This document shows, in pieces, positions 18,104 through 26,823 of a DNA stretch of 64,000 bases. Each line of letters opens with the position of its first letter. Positions within the stretch are counted from its first letter, which is position 1. The position numbers and the translations under genes are program-made. The stretch covers positions 37,021 through 101,020 of the forward strand of contig JAUICN010000011.1 in assembly GCA_030427835.1 (NCBI GenBank), given 5' to 3'. Under the pieces are notes generated by a model. It was not told the origin of the DNA and ran no database searches. It worked only from the letters and a program-made list of their open reading frames with translations. The stretch comes from Polyangia bacterium. GTDB lineage: Bacteria > Myxococcota_A > Polyangia > Polyangiales > JAUICN01.

Positions 18104-18376
18104 TTACCCAGATTGGGCGATTCGCGGCAACTGGTTCCAGAGCTCCTGGGAAAAATCCACCAACTGCTGCCCCATCCAGCCGCCAGCCACCGCAAGCACT
18201 ACGGCCACGGCCACAAGCTTCGGCACAAACGAAAGCGTCTGCTCCTGCACCTGCGTCACCGCCTGAATCAACCCAATCACCACCCCCACCACAAGGCTCA
18301 CCGCCAGCGCCGGCATGGACACCATCAAAATCAACAAAAGCGTCTCCGAAGACAACCGCCCCAACTCTCCAACCAT
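18104..18376 (-). CDS. sctS: type III export apparatus protein SctS/FliQ family
   Basis: A 90-residue protein of exact family length with two transmembrane helices separated by a short loop: LLLILMVSMPALAVSLVVGV, then IQAVTQVQEQTLSFVPKL (the family's highly conserved loop) and VAVAVVLAVAGGWMG. SctS/FliQ packs around SctR and SctT in the export gate. It begins 9 nt after the stop of the PEBP gene on the same strand. Confidence 0.92.
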   Translation of the reverse strand: MVGELGRLSSETLLLILMVSMPALAVSLVVGVVIGLIQAVTQVQEQTLSFVPKLVAVAVVLAVAGGWMGQQLVDFSQELWNQLPRIAQSG

Positions 18377-18385
18377 GCGCTATTC

Positions 18386-19018
18386 CTACGGCAAAACCGC
18401 GTTCGGGTAAATGGCATACGTGCAACTTACGCAACCGGCGGCAAGCACATGGCCCTCCATGGCCGCCCGTACATCGGGCCCGGTGAACTCTCCACCCACA
18501 TTGAGTTGCTCCACATCGAGGGCGTACACCTCAAAGTGGTACCGGTGCACTCGCTCGTCGTTCCAGGGTGGGGCAGGGCCGTCGTAGCCCAGGTACTTGC
18601 CTTCCATGCCCACATCGCCGGAGAACCACCCGGTGTAGTCATTCAGGCCACGCCTTCCACCACCCCAACCGATGGGCTGACGCTTGCCCTTGGGCGTTAC
18701 CCCGTCAGAAACCTGGCCGGCTACAATAGAACCGTCCGCGGCGGGCACATCTACCAGTAACCAATGGTAAAAATCCGCACGCTCCAGGTTCAGTGGCACC
18801 GTGTGCCCCTCCTGGTTCACATCGTCTGGCTTTGTGGGTGCATCCGAATCCACACACAAAATCACCAACGACTTCGCCCCCCCTGGCACACCCTCCCAGG
18901 CCAAATGCGGATTGCGGTTCCCCCCAAACTCGAAATGCGTCTCCGGGTGATACTTCCCCAACGCAAACTCACTAGAAATCGACTCCCCCGCCAAAAAACT
19001 CTCACTCCAAACCCGCAT
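18386..19018 (-). CDS. YbhB/YbcL-type PEBP family protein
   Basis: A 210-residue member of the phosphatidylethanolamine-binding-protein family. The signature region is present: HLAWEGVPGGAKSLVILCVD with SDAP following, then FYHWLLVDVP and HRYHFEVYALD. Bacterial members are cytosolic or periplasmic with poorly known function; E. coli YbhB is the comparison. No signal peptide, so probably cytoplasmic. The ATG at 19018 is chosen over a TTG two codons earlier. Relation to the adjacent export genes is probably only positional. Confidence 0.88.
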   Translation of the reverse strand: MRVWSESFLAGESISSEFALGKYHPETHFEFGGNRNPHLAWEGVPGGAKSLVILCVDSDAPTKPDDVNQEGHTVPLNLERADFYHWLLVDVPAADGSIVAGQVSDGVTPKGKRQPIGWGGGRRGLNDYTGWFSGDVGMEGKYLGYDGPAPPWNDERVHRYHFEVYALDVEQLNVGGEFTGPDVRAAMEGHVLAAGCVSCTYAIYPNAVLP

Positions 19019-19104
19019 GCCCAAACCCTACCCAACCTCCCACTCAGGGGCCAGGCCTCGCGCAGCAGGGCCTGGCCCCACGCCTGAAGCAAAGGACAAA
19101 CCCA

Positions 19105-19270
19105 CAAGCAAAGCGCCTCCCAATGCTACCGAGGCGCCCCCAAACACCCTGGCCCCATCCATCGACGAAGCTCTGCCCTTCAAGCAAAGCGCCTAGCAAT
19201 GCTGCCGAGGCGCTCCCAAACACCCAGACCCCATCCATCGACGAAGCTCTCCCTTTCAAGCAAAGCCCCT
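19105..19270. repeat. 76-bp tandem repeat
   Basis: Two full copies (19105-19180, 19181-19256) and the start of a third. Each copy holds an inverted repeat GCGCCT/AGGCGC around a spacer of about 13 nt that can form a hairpin. It fills the space between the divergent PEBP and peptidase genes. Function unknown. Confidence 0.85.
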
Positions 19271-19303
19271 TGCGGTTCCGCCCCAGCGCGCCAGATTCGC
19301 CCC

Positions 19304-21367
19304 ATGTCCGCTGCCCCCACCAATCCCCTGCTCCAAGTCCAGTACCCTGTCCCGTTCGATGCCATCAAGCCAGAGCACCTGGGGCCCGCAGTGGACCAGC
19401 TGCTTTTGGAAGCCCAACAATGCATTGATGGTGTGACAGCTGAGACAGGTGCACCCACCTACGACAACGTGCTGCAACCCCTGGAGCGGTCGACCCAGGG
19501 GCTTGAGTACGCCTTTGGAATTGCCAGCCACCTGCAGGCCGTGGCCACAACGGACGCCTGGCGCGAGGCCTACAACAGGGCCCAACCGAAGATCACCGCG
19601 TTCTTCAGTCGTCTACCCCTGGACGCAAAACTCTACGAACGGGTCAGGGCGTTCGCGGCCACCCCGGAAGCTGAAAAGCTAGAACCTGTTCGCAAGCGAT
19701 TGCTCGAAAAGACCCTGCGCGAGTTCAAGCGCCATGGCGCCGAGCTCGACCCCGAGCAAAAGAAGATCCTTGAAAAACTCGACGTGGAGCTGGCCCAAAT
19801 CACCACCCAGTTTGCCCAGCATGTGCTCGACGCCACCCAACAGTTTGAGCTTGTGGTCGAGCGCGACGACCAGGTAAAGGGCCTCCCTGAATCCGCAAAA
19901 CAGGCCGCCGCCGCAGACGCCAAGGCCCACGGTAAGTCGGGCTACCGGTTTTCACTACAGGCCCCAAGCCTCATCCCAGCGCTCACCTACCTGGAGGATC
20001 GCAACCTGCGCGAAACCCTGTGGCGCGCGCACAATACCCGAGCGACAGGTGGCCAGGAAGAAGGTGAAGGAGTGGACAACACCAAGTTGCTTCCAAGGAT
20101 CATCGAACTGCGCCACCAGAAAGCACAGTTGCTTGGCTACGCAGACTTCACGGACCTCACCACCGAGGAACGCATGGCCAAGACCGGAGCCAACGCCACA
20201 GCCTTTGTGGAAGACCTACGCGCCCGTACCCAAACCGCGTTCCAAAATGAAAACGAATCCCTGGGCGCGTTCGCACAATCCATCGGGGCGCCCACACCCC
20301 TTGCCCCCTGGGACGTGGCCCACCTGTCCGAAAAGCAACGCAAAGCTGAGTACGACTTTGACGAAGAAGCCCTGCGCCCCTACTTCCCCGCAGACAGCGT
20401 GGTCCAGGGTCTATTTGAAACCGCCCAACGCCTCTACGGGGTCACCTTCGAAAAAGACAGCAGCGCACCGGTTTGGGATGAGGCCGTTCAGGTATTCCGC
20501 ATGCACGAGAGCGGGCAGGAACAGGGTCTGTTTTACGTGGACCTCTACCCCCGTTCCAACAAGCGTGATGGCGCCTGGATGGCTGGCCTCCACACCCATG
20601 CCGAGGGCGACACCATTCCCCACATGGCTCTGTTCTGCGCCAACATCACGCCACCCGCAGAGGGCAAACCCGGTTTGCTTACGCACAGGGAGGTGGAAAC
20701 CCTCTTCCACGAGTTTGGCCACCTCATGCACCACATGCTGAGCACGGTGGAGGTGCCAAGCCTGGGTGGCACCAACGTGGCCTGGGATTTCGTGGAGCTC
20801 CCCTCCCAAATCATGGAGAACTGGTGCTGGAACCGGGAGTCCCTGGACACCTTCGCCCGCCACCATGACACCGGGGAACCCATTGCGGAGCAGCTTTTCC
20901 AAAAGATGACACGGGCCCGGACCTTCCGTGCCGCCAACGCGCAGATGCGACAACTCGGTTTCGCCTCCATGGATCTCAAGCTTCACAGCCAATGGATCGC
21001 CCAGTGGCTGGCCGAACCTCCAGGCAAGCGCGCCGACGTCATGGGCTTTGCCCGCAACGTGCTCGCCGATCACAGCGCCACCGCCCTACCGGAGGACTAC
21101 GCCATGGTCGCGGGCTTTGGTCACCTCTTCGCAGACAGCGTGGGTTACGCAGCCGGCTACTACTCCTACAAATGGGCCGAAGTGCTGGATGCTGACGCCT
21201 TTGGGCGTTTTGAGGAGGAAGGCATTTTCAATCCACAAACCGGTCGAGCCTTCCGTGAACACATCCTCTCCAGGGGCAACACCGAGGATCCAGAAACCCT
21301 CTACCAAAATTTCCGAGGCCGCCCCGCCACCGCCGACGCCCTACAACGCCGCCAGGGCCTGCAATAG
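19304..21367 (+). CDS. prlC: oligopeptidase A, M3 family metallopeptidase
   Basis: A 687-residue cytoplasmic zinc peptidase that degrades short peptides, including cleaved signal peptides. The zinc motif HEFGHLMHHML is visible, with MALFCAN and LTHREVETLFHEFG before it and YAAGYYSYKWAEVLDADAFG near the end, all typical of M3A enzymes. Length equals E. coli PrlC. The ATG at 19304 starts MSAAPTNPLLQ; upstream in-frame codons fall into the 76-bp repeat and are rejected. Confidence 0.94.
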   Translation: MSAAPTNPLLQVQYPVPFDAIKPEHLGPAVDQLLLEAQQCIDGVTAETGAPTYDNVLQPLERSTQGLEYAFGIASHLQAVATTDAWREAYNRAQPKITAFFSRLPLDAKLYERVRAFAATPEAEKLEPVRKRLLEKTLREFKRHGAELDPEQKKILEKLDVELAQITTQFAQHVLDATQQFELVVERDDQVKGLPESAKQAAAADAKAHGKSGYRFSLQAPSLIPALTYLEDRNLRETLWRAHNTRATGGQEEGEGVDNTKLLPRIIELRHQKAQLLGYADFTDLTTEERMAKTGANATAFVEDLRARTQTAFQNENESLGAFAQSIGAPTPLAPWDVAHLSEKQRKAEYDFDEEALRPYFPADSVVQGLFETAQRLYGVTFEKDSSAPVWDEAVQVFRMHESGQEQGLFYVDLYPRSNKRDGAWMAGLHTHAEGDTIPHMALFCANITPPAEGKPGLLTHREVETLFHEFGHLMHHMLSTVEVPSLGGTNVAWDFVELPSQIMENWCWNRESLDTFARHHDTGEPIAEQLFQKMTRARTFRAANAQMRQLGFASMDLKLHSQWIAQWLAEPPGKRADVMGFARNVLADHSATALPEDYAMVAGFGHLFADSVGYAAGYYSYKWAEVLDADAFGRFEEEGIFNPQTGRAFREHILSRGNTEDPETLYQNFRGRPATADALQRRQGLQ

Positions 21368-21379
21368 ACCGTGGTCCAC

Positions 21380-22921
21380 CTAACGAATCCAGGGAAGCAC
21401 TGAGAAACCGTGGCAGCCACCGGCCTGGATATCGGCGGTTTGCAGTCTGGCAATGGCGGCCGCGCTCGCCCGAATGGAACCGGCTCCATAGGCGCCAAGC
21501 TCGGGGTCATCTTTCCCAAACGACAAGTACGCAAATCCGCTGTCGGGTCCACTAAGGTAGCCCATGGGGTAAGAATAGGCGGTCGCAGATGCCCCCGGCC
21601 GAACCAACACCGGGCACTGCAAATCGGTCGCCTGCGCCAGGGGAAAAGCTTTACCAAGAACGTTCAACACCGACGGCCAAATATTCGGCCCAAGGGCCAC
21701 CCGCTCCATGTACCCGCAATCCACATAAAACCCACCCGTCAGCGTGCAGTCGCGATCGTCGTCGCCCTCAGTTGGGATAGGTTCGGGCGGTGTTGGTCCG
21801 CCCGTGTCTCCTTGCTCAGTGGTGTCAGGCGCGCCACCGATCTCGGTGCTTCCACGCAGCAGCACTTCGAGCCCCCCGGTGACATCATTTCCCCAGCGAG
21901 CCCCGATCTTTCGAATCTGTTCCGACGCGTCCCAGTTGGAATCAAAACCTTTCAGGATCTCTTCTTCCACGATATGCCAGCGACCCGCCGGCCGCCCCTC
22001 CGAGGCTGTTGGCCGCACTTTAAGACGAACCACAGACTGGGCTGAAAACGTGGCTCCCCCCTCCACCCCAAGCAGAACAGCCAGTAGAGCAACCCCCGGC
22101 AGGCGGCCGCGAGGGGCAGCACGGGGGTGAGTGGTGGGCACCTTCGGCGCACCCCCTGCCACCGAAGGAGTCAGTCGAACACTGACACCTTGAACATGTG
22201 CCCCAGAAACGATGTTCGGTCCACCCACAAACCCGTACTGCACGGGGTAGTACTCCCCGTTGATTTGCATCATGGACGGATCCCGCTCTGGCCAGGGGTT
22301 TAGGGCCACGTTGCGAAACGAGCGCAGGGCCCACACCTCCACATGCCACCCCCCGGTTCCATGTTGGGGTTGCGCGCGCGCAAACACCCAGGGCACCTCA
22401 AGCGATTGGTCCACCGTATCGTCCAGTACATCGTTGAGCCACTGCTCCCGATGTTTATTGTGGTCGCCGATAAACGAAACGAAACCCATCAAGCGTGATC
22501 GGGCCGTATTGCCGTCCGGCGCCTTCACCACGTGGGCCACATCGGATGGCGAGAAGCCGCCAAGGCTCCCGGTGGTCACGTCCGCCATGGTGAGTGCAGG
22601 CTTCAGGCCCGCCACCCGCAACGCCTGTGCACTCCGGCCCGCGGCCCCCACGGAACTTACGTTGGGATTGTAGCAGTAAACGCCCGGCTCCACCGCCGTG
22701 CGGTAACCCGTCTCCCATACCTGGCATCCCCACATACCCGTATGGGCAAGCACGCCGTGCACCTCCAACAGTTCCCGGAGTTTCCCCGCCCCTGAGGGAG
22801 GCCCCTCGTGAACACTTTTTTCCACGGGTGCACCGTGGCCCCCAGCAAGGCAACCCACGAGTGCCAGGGGCAACAACCAAGCCCCTTGAAAGATTGGGCG
22901 AGTGCCACGGAGTACGTTCAT
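21380..22921 (-). CDS. predicted lipoprotein of unknown function
   Basis: A 513-residue lipoprotein with signal peptide and lipobox (LALVGC, about residue 24). The mature part has no family I recognise. It has cysteine pairs (WGCQVWETGYRTAVEPGVYC), a possible second hydrophobic stretch in the middle (PGVALLAVLLGVEGGATF) and an acidic Pro/Thr linker (PTPPEPIPTEGDDDRDC) before a C-terminal domain. It starts 15 nt after the stop of another lipoprotein on the same strand and shares its promoter. Confidence 0.75.
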   Translation of the reverse strand: MNVLRGTRPIFQGAWLLPLALVGCLAGGHGAPVEKSVHEGPPSGAGKLRELLEVHGVLAHTGMWGCQVWETGYRTAVEPGVYCYNPNVSSVGAAGRSAQALRVAGLKPALTMADVTTGSLGGFSPSDVAHVVKAPDGNTARSRLMGFVSFIGDHNKHREQWLNDVLDDTVDQSLEVPWVFARAQPQHGTGGWHVEVWALRSFRNVALNPWPERDPSMMQINGEYYPVQYGFVGGPNIVSGAHVQGVSVRLTPSVAGGAPKVPTTHPRAAPRGRLPGVALLAVLLGVEGGATFSAQSVVRLKVRPTASEGRPAGRWHIVEEEILKGFDSNWDASEQIRKIGARWGNDVTGGLEVLLRGSTEIGGAPDTTEQGDTGGPTPPEPIPTEGDDDRDCTLTGGFYVDCGYMERVALGPNIWPSVLNVLGKAFPLAQATDLQCPVLVRPGASATAYSYPMGYLSGPDSGFAYLSFGKDDPELGAYGAGSIRASAAAIARLQTADIQAGGCHGFSVLPWIR

Positions 22922-22936
22922 CCCAGCAGCCCTGCT

Positions 22937-24367
22937 TCAGTACCCACGCGCATAGGTGTAGTAGGCGCCGCCGCCTGCCGAAGTCGGTGCGTAGGGCGCA
23001 AATCCCTGTTCTTGAAGCATGGTGGCTACATGGCCTTCGTTCAGCGGGCTGCCATCGATAACCACCAGATAGTTCACCCCAGGGCACGCCAACACGGCGC
23101 TTTTCTTGCTAGCCACATGAGCCAAGGCTTTCGAGAGCTTTGCTAGATTTGGGTCGGGTGTGGTGATCAGAACGGGGTCCGTCACGGTTCGTGTGAGTAT
23201 GCTGCCTGCGGTAAACTGCGCCGAAGAGAGCCCCGCACTTCTTCCTACCTGGCGTTCCAATCGGGCGGTTGCTGAATACACCCCAGGGAACCTCTGGTAC
23301 GCATCCAATACACCCCCCAGATCAGCGTAGGGCGGTTGCAGAACAATTGTGCATTGGCCCTCGTCCACGTAGGTACGGGGCGGTTCGGGGTACTTCCGAG
23401 GTGTGGGCTGTTCCTTGGGTTTGCTCCAAATCTTCGCCACGACCTCCCCCTCCGCAATCAGCCCAAGTGTACGAGCCAGGCCGGGGAACTCTTCCACGAG
23501 CGGCGCGCTCCAGGTGCGCCCTTCCCAATACCGGGCAGCTTCCTCGTAACAATCGACGGTGATGATCGACATCATGGAAAGTACGTCCGCCGCCAACCAA
23601 TGCCAAAACGTGTCGCAGTGGAACGCCGTGAGGATTCGGTAGAACGCCACGGAAATCACCACGATGTTCGCAGCGCCCGCCACAAACGTTCCCACACTCG
23701 TGAGTGATGCCCCTTCCAATGCGGCCGTGGAAGTACGCACCACAGTGCCCACGACTTGGCCGGCGGCTCGACCCGTACTGGCGGCCGCCCTGCCAATCAC
23801 CTGGACTGCCTTTGCACCGGACTGCACCGCGCGCGTCACCACGAACCGTACGTTCTGCATCAATGTACGTTTTAGGGGTTCGGAAACCGTCGTTCCGGCG
23901 ATCTCCTTGGCCACCACCGATTTCAGCCCCTCCATTCCCGTGGGCAAACCAGGCAACAGAAAAGCCCAGCTCGAATCGCCACTCCCCAAGGGCACAAATG
24001 CTCTCTCAAACTGGTCCTGATCGGTCAGTGCATCCAAGGGCTCCTTCACGTGATTCACAACCGTGGCCGCGCCTGCACCATTGGTCGGCTTCCACTCCAT
24101 GAACGCCAGAGCCTGCTCGTCTGCGGAATCCCGATATTGGGTCAGGGTCTCAGGATCAAGTGCCAGCGAAAGCACAAGTTCGTTCGATGGATTATCCTCC
24201 GGCTGCTCCACCGTGGCCCAGCCGTTCTTGTCGACCACGGCCTCCGCCCCAAGCCCAGCATCCGCGGGGGCCAAGCAAGCGCTCATCACAAGGGCCAGAA
24301 GCCACAGAAGCACGGAACGCCACAGTACACCCGCACGGGAGCCGCTAAGATAGCCGGGGGAAGCCAT
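22937..24367 (-). CDS. predicted lipoprotein with internal hydrophobic segments
   Basis: A 476-residue lipoprotein; signal peptide with lipobox VMSAC near residue 31. Residues about 225-285 contain two hydrophobic stretches (TFVAGAANIVVISVAFYRIL and LAADVLSMMSIITVDCY), which could be a membrane hairpin or a toxin-like translocation region; no family is recognised. First gene of a two-gene unit. The predicted sigma-54 start site is 1 nt before the ATG. It is divergent from the gene at 24609. Confidence 0.75.
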   Translation of the reverse strand: MASPGYLSGSRAGVLWRSVLLWLLALVMSACLAPADAGLGAEAVVDKNGWATVEQPEDNPSNELVLSLALDPETLTQYRDSADEQALAFMEWKPTNGAGAATVVNHVKEPLDALTDQDQFERAFVPLGSGDSSWAFLLPGLPTGMEGLKSVVAKEIAGTTVSEPLKRTLMQNVRFVVTRAVQSGAKAVQVIGRAAASTGRAAGQVVGTVVRTSTAALEGASLTSVGTFVAGAANIVVISVAFYRILTAFHCDTFWHWLAADVLSMMSIITVDCYEEAARYWEGRTWSAPLVEEFPGLARTLGLIAEGEVVAKIWSKPKEQPTPRKYPEPPRTYVDEGQCTIVLQPPYADLGGVLDAYQRFPGVYSATARLERQVGRSAGLSSAQFTAGSILTRTVTDPVLITTPDPNLAKLSKALAHVASKKSAVLACPGVNYLVVIDGSPLNEGHVATMLQEQGFAPYAPTSAGGGAYYTYARGY

Positions 24368-24379
24368 GCCGCTTCAATA

Positions 24380-24394
24380 GCAACTTCCGAGCCA
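24380..24394 (-). promoter_or_regulatory. sigma-54 (-24/-12) promoter
   Basis: Minus strand TGGCTCGGAAGTTGC. Predicted start near 24368, next to the ATG at 24367. Confidence 0.75.
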
Positions 24395-24541
24395 ATCAAA
24401 AAACCAGGAATTACATCCCCAACAACCCGGGAACCGGCCACCCGACTCGCCACTGGCGCACAACGCTGTGGCCCCAAGCGCCTGGCTGTCACCAAGGGGT
24501 TGAAGTCCACCCACGCTCCTAAGATAGGCGGCCTGGCTGTT

Positions 24542-24556
24542 GGGCCGGTTGATTGC
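24542..24556 (+). promoter_or_regulatory. weak sigma-54-like promoter
   Basis: GGGCCGGTTGATTGC: GG-N10-GC spacing is kept but the -24 box lacks the T. It would give a 41-nt leader to the gene at 24609. Less certain than the others. Confidence 0.35.
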
Positions 24557-24608
24557 GGGACCCGCTCCGTCCATAGGTGACCCGGCGGTAGGGGAAACAG
24601 GAGTTTGT

Positions 24609-25469
24609 GTGAAGTACCTATTGTCGCTTGTGGTGTCGGCCATTGCCTGGAACGAGGATCAGAAAAAGTCGTTCCAACTGCTGGTCACGGGCCAGGTGAG
24701 CGACGACCAAAACGGTGACGGAATAGGTGGTGATTTGGAGCCGGTGCTCGCGGTTGCGAAACCAGGACTCAAGCACCTCGGTTCATTCCACGGGGACGTG
24801 CGCTTGCACGTGGAAACGGCCAAGCACGGGCACTTTCCTCCTATCGCCATGCATCACGGCGCGCCCCACTACGACCCGGACAAGTTTGGTGGAGCCCTGC
24901 AACAGCAGGTTGCCTTTCCAATCGTTCTCGTCGTTCCAGCTGTCGAAGCTGCAAGCGTGGGTGCGACCGCAGCCATCCTGGGGTGGATCAACGGCGCCAA
25001 TACTTCTGTTGGAGATGGTACCCACGTCAGCACAGACGCCCTAGAGCCATGGTTGTTGCGTGCCGAGCAGACCCCTTCCGAAACCTGGAATGAAAAGGTG
25101 TTGGGGTGGCACAGCACGGGCGAGCTCACGTCTGCAGCCGCGCGTGCCGTCAATCTCACATCCAAGTGCGGGCTAGGCGCGAAGACCGTGAGATCCATGT
25201 GCGGAGCGCCGCCCAACCCCCAGGGGCCGGTTCGTGAACTCTACTGTGGACTCCTATCGGCTTCGTTCCTTGTGAGCTGCGAATGGGGCGCCAACGTCGC
25301 TCCAGCGGAACAGTGTCGTCTTGGTCAACTTGCATGCAACGCATTTTCACGTGTGGCCCCAACGATACTCACGGGTGACCCTGCCAAGGAGCTCACTGGG
25401 CTGTTCGAGGGAATATTTTGCGTGCAAGGAAAAGCGACCTGTGACCGCGGCGTCACGATCTCGAACTAG
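24609..25469 (+). CDS. protein of unknown function
   Basis: A 286-residue protein with no recognised family. The GTG at 24609 has a good AGGAG site 5 nt upstream, which decides the start. The N-terminus KYLLSLVVSAIA is hydrophobic but too short for a normal signal peptide, so export is unclear. A calcium-loop-like stretch (DDQNGDGIGGDLEP) lies near residue 31. The C-terminal half has many cysteines (GLGAKTVRSMCGAPP, LGQLACNAF, GIFCVQGKATC), favouring an oxidising location. Divergent from the two-lipoprotein unit upstream. Confidence 0.65.
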   Translation: MKYLLSLVVSAIAWNEDQKKSFQLLVTGQVSDDQNGDGIGGDLEPVLAVAKPGLKHLGSFHGDVRLHVETAKHGHFPPIAMHHGAPHYDPDKFGGALQQQVAFPIVLVVPAVEAASVGATAAILGWINGANTSVGDGTHVSTDALEPWLLRAEQTPSETWNEKVLGWHSTGELTSAAARAVNLTSKCGLGAKTVRSMCGAPPNPQGPVRELYCGLLSASFLVSCEWGANVAPAEQCRLGQLACNAFSRVAPTILTGDPAKELTGLFEGIFCVQGKATCDRGVTISN

Positions 25470-25614
25470 AACCTATCTCATAAATACAAGCGAGTGTATT
25501 TGAAGCTCAGGGGAATGGGGATGCAAGGCGGTAAGGTGCAGGAATACCGCGAGTATTTCAAATCCTTGCCAACAAAGCAGCCGCGTTTGCATGGGCTTCA
25601 AGGCGCCGCGGGAT

Positions 25615-26745
25615 TTATGAGATGGGTTCTATTCGGTTCAGCAACGTCAACGAGCACTCAGCTAACCGCGTGCCGTTGATTTGCAGCTCCATGCGGTGAA
25701 CGCCAGGGTAGTACTTACGGGTGGTGATGGGTTTGAAGCTGTGCTTCTTGGTGAGTTCAATGGTTTCGCCCGCACCAAGTGTGAAGGTTTTCCATTTGAA
25801 GACCTTGGCGTTGGTTTTTCCACCCACCCGCTGCAGGTGCACCACGTAGTCCACCACCAATGATTGCGGCTTCCGTGCCGTGGAAGCCAAGGTCGCGCGC
25901 AGCCCCACATTCTCACCGATGGGCACCTGTTTTCTATCCACCGCAAACGCGCCTACTGTGAGCTCGGGCTTTCCCACACCCACAAGTGTCAACGCACTCC
26001 GATTGCCATTTTTGATGAGCGTCCGCAGGGCGTGCTTGATCACCCACCTGCGCTCCTCAGTAGCACCCACCTTCCAGGATTTACACACCTTGATCACCAC
26101 CTCAGGGTGATCCTTGGCAATGTCATTCAGGTGGTTGGCCACAGACCGCCGCACGAACAACTCCGGGTCGTCCTTCAACGCTTCGAGAATCGACAACGCG
26201 GGGGTGGGGTCTTGCACGAAGTCCCTGAGTTGTTGCCCCCAGGGCAACCGTGGGCGCGTACCTTCGGAGCACAGTCGGCGTACGTGGGGGTTTGGGTCCC
26301 GGGTCCACTGCGTCAGCCGTGCCAGGGTTTTCCTGGGGTAGCGAATGAGAAACGGCCGCACCGCGAACTCGCAGGAAAACCGCTGGGTGAGTTCGTACAT
26401 GGCATCCATGGAGGGCTCAAAGTGGTCTACCCCGTACTCCTGTACAAACTGGCACAGGGGCCACACGTACCAGTCGGTCATCAGTTCTTCCGTGTCCTCC
26501 AAGCCAGGTGGAAGACTCTTGAGAATTACCGAGAGTGCCTTTTCGTAGTCCCTTGGCAAGGTCTCTCGCGCTGCCGCCGCAAACTGTTTTACCCGGTCAA
26601 TAAACTCGAGCGTTGCGATCCCTCGGGTGGCCACACGTACAAACATGGCCTTGTCCAGCTTGGGGTAGGCGGTTGCCAACTGCCCCGCCAACTGTTTTGC
26701 GGCGGCCCGATCCAGGTATTCCTTAAAAGCTTTTCTCTCACCCAT
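25615..26745 (-). CDS. alkC: DNA alkylation repair protein, AlkC type
   Basis: A 376-residue HEAT-like-repeat protein. Helical repeats fill residues 1-260, with the AlkC/AlkD-type segment HVRRLCSEGTRPRLPWGQQL and FVRRSVANHLNDIAKDHPE. The last 110 residues (LTVGAFAVDRKQVPIGENVG, then VVDYVVHLQRV) form an Ig-like beta domain, which distinguishes AlkC from the shorter AlkD. The family removes alkylated bases such as 3-methyl adducts as a glycosylase. Convergent with nothing and divergent from prfC. Confidence 0.85.
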   Translation of the reverse strand: MGERKAFKEYLDRAAAKQLAGQLATAYPKLDKAMFVRVATRGIATLEFIDRVKQFAAAARETLPRDYEKALSVILKSLPPGLEDTEELMTDWYVWPLCQFVQEYGVDHFEPSMDAMYELTQRFSCEFAVRPFLIRYPRKTLARLTQWTRDPNPHVRRLCSEGTRPRLPWGQQLRDFVQDPTPALSILEALKDDPELFVRRSVANHLNDIAKDHPEVVIKVCKSWKVGATEERRWVIKHALRTLIKNGNRSALTLVGVGKPELTVGAFAVDRKQVPIGENVGLRATLASTARKPQSLVVDYVVHLQRVGGKTNAKVFKWKTFTLGAGETIELTKKHSFKPITTRKYYPGVHRMELQINGTRLAECSLTLLNRIEPIS

Positions 26746-26823
26746 GGGCCAAGACTAGCAGTGCTCCGCCTAAGCTCCATTGGGTTGATGGTGCTTACCG
26801 GTCCAGCTAAGCATGGCGTCCCC

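Noticed and set aside
24573..24575. ATA start codon for the gene at 24609
   Set aside because: It fits the sigma-54 spacing, but ATA starts are very rare and the GTG at 24609 has an AGGAG site.
25864..26823. Extended 846-residue form of prfC
   Set aside because: The extension runs antisense through alkC and has no relation to RF3; the start at 26824 gives the normal length.
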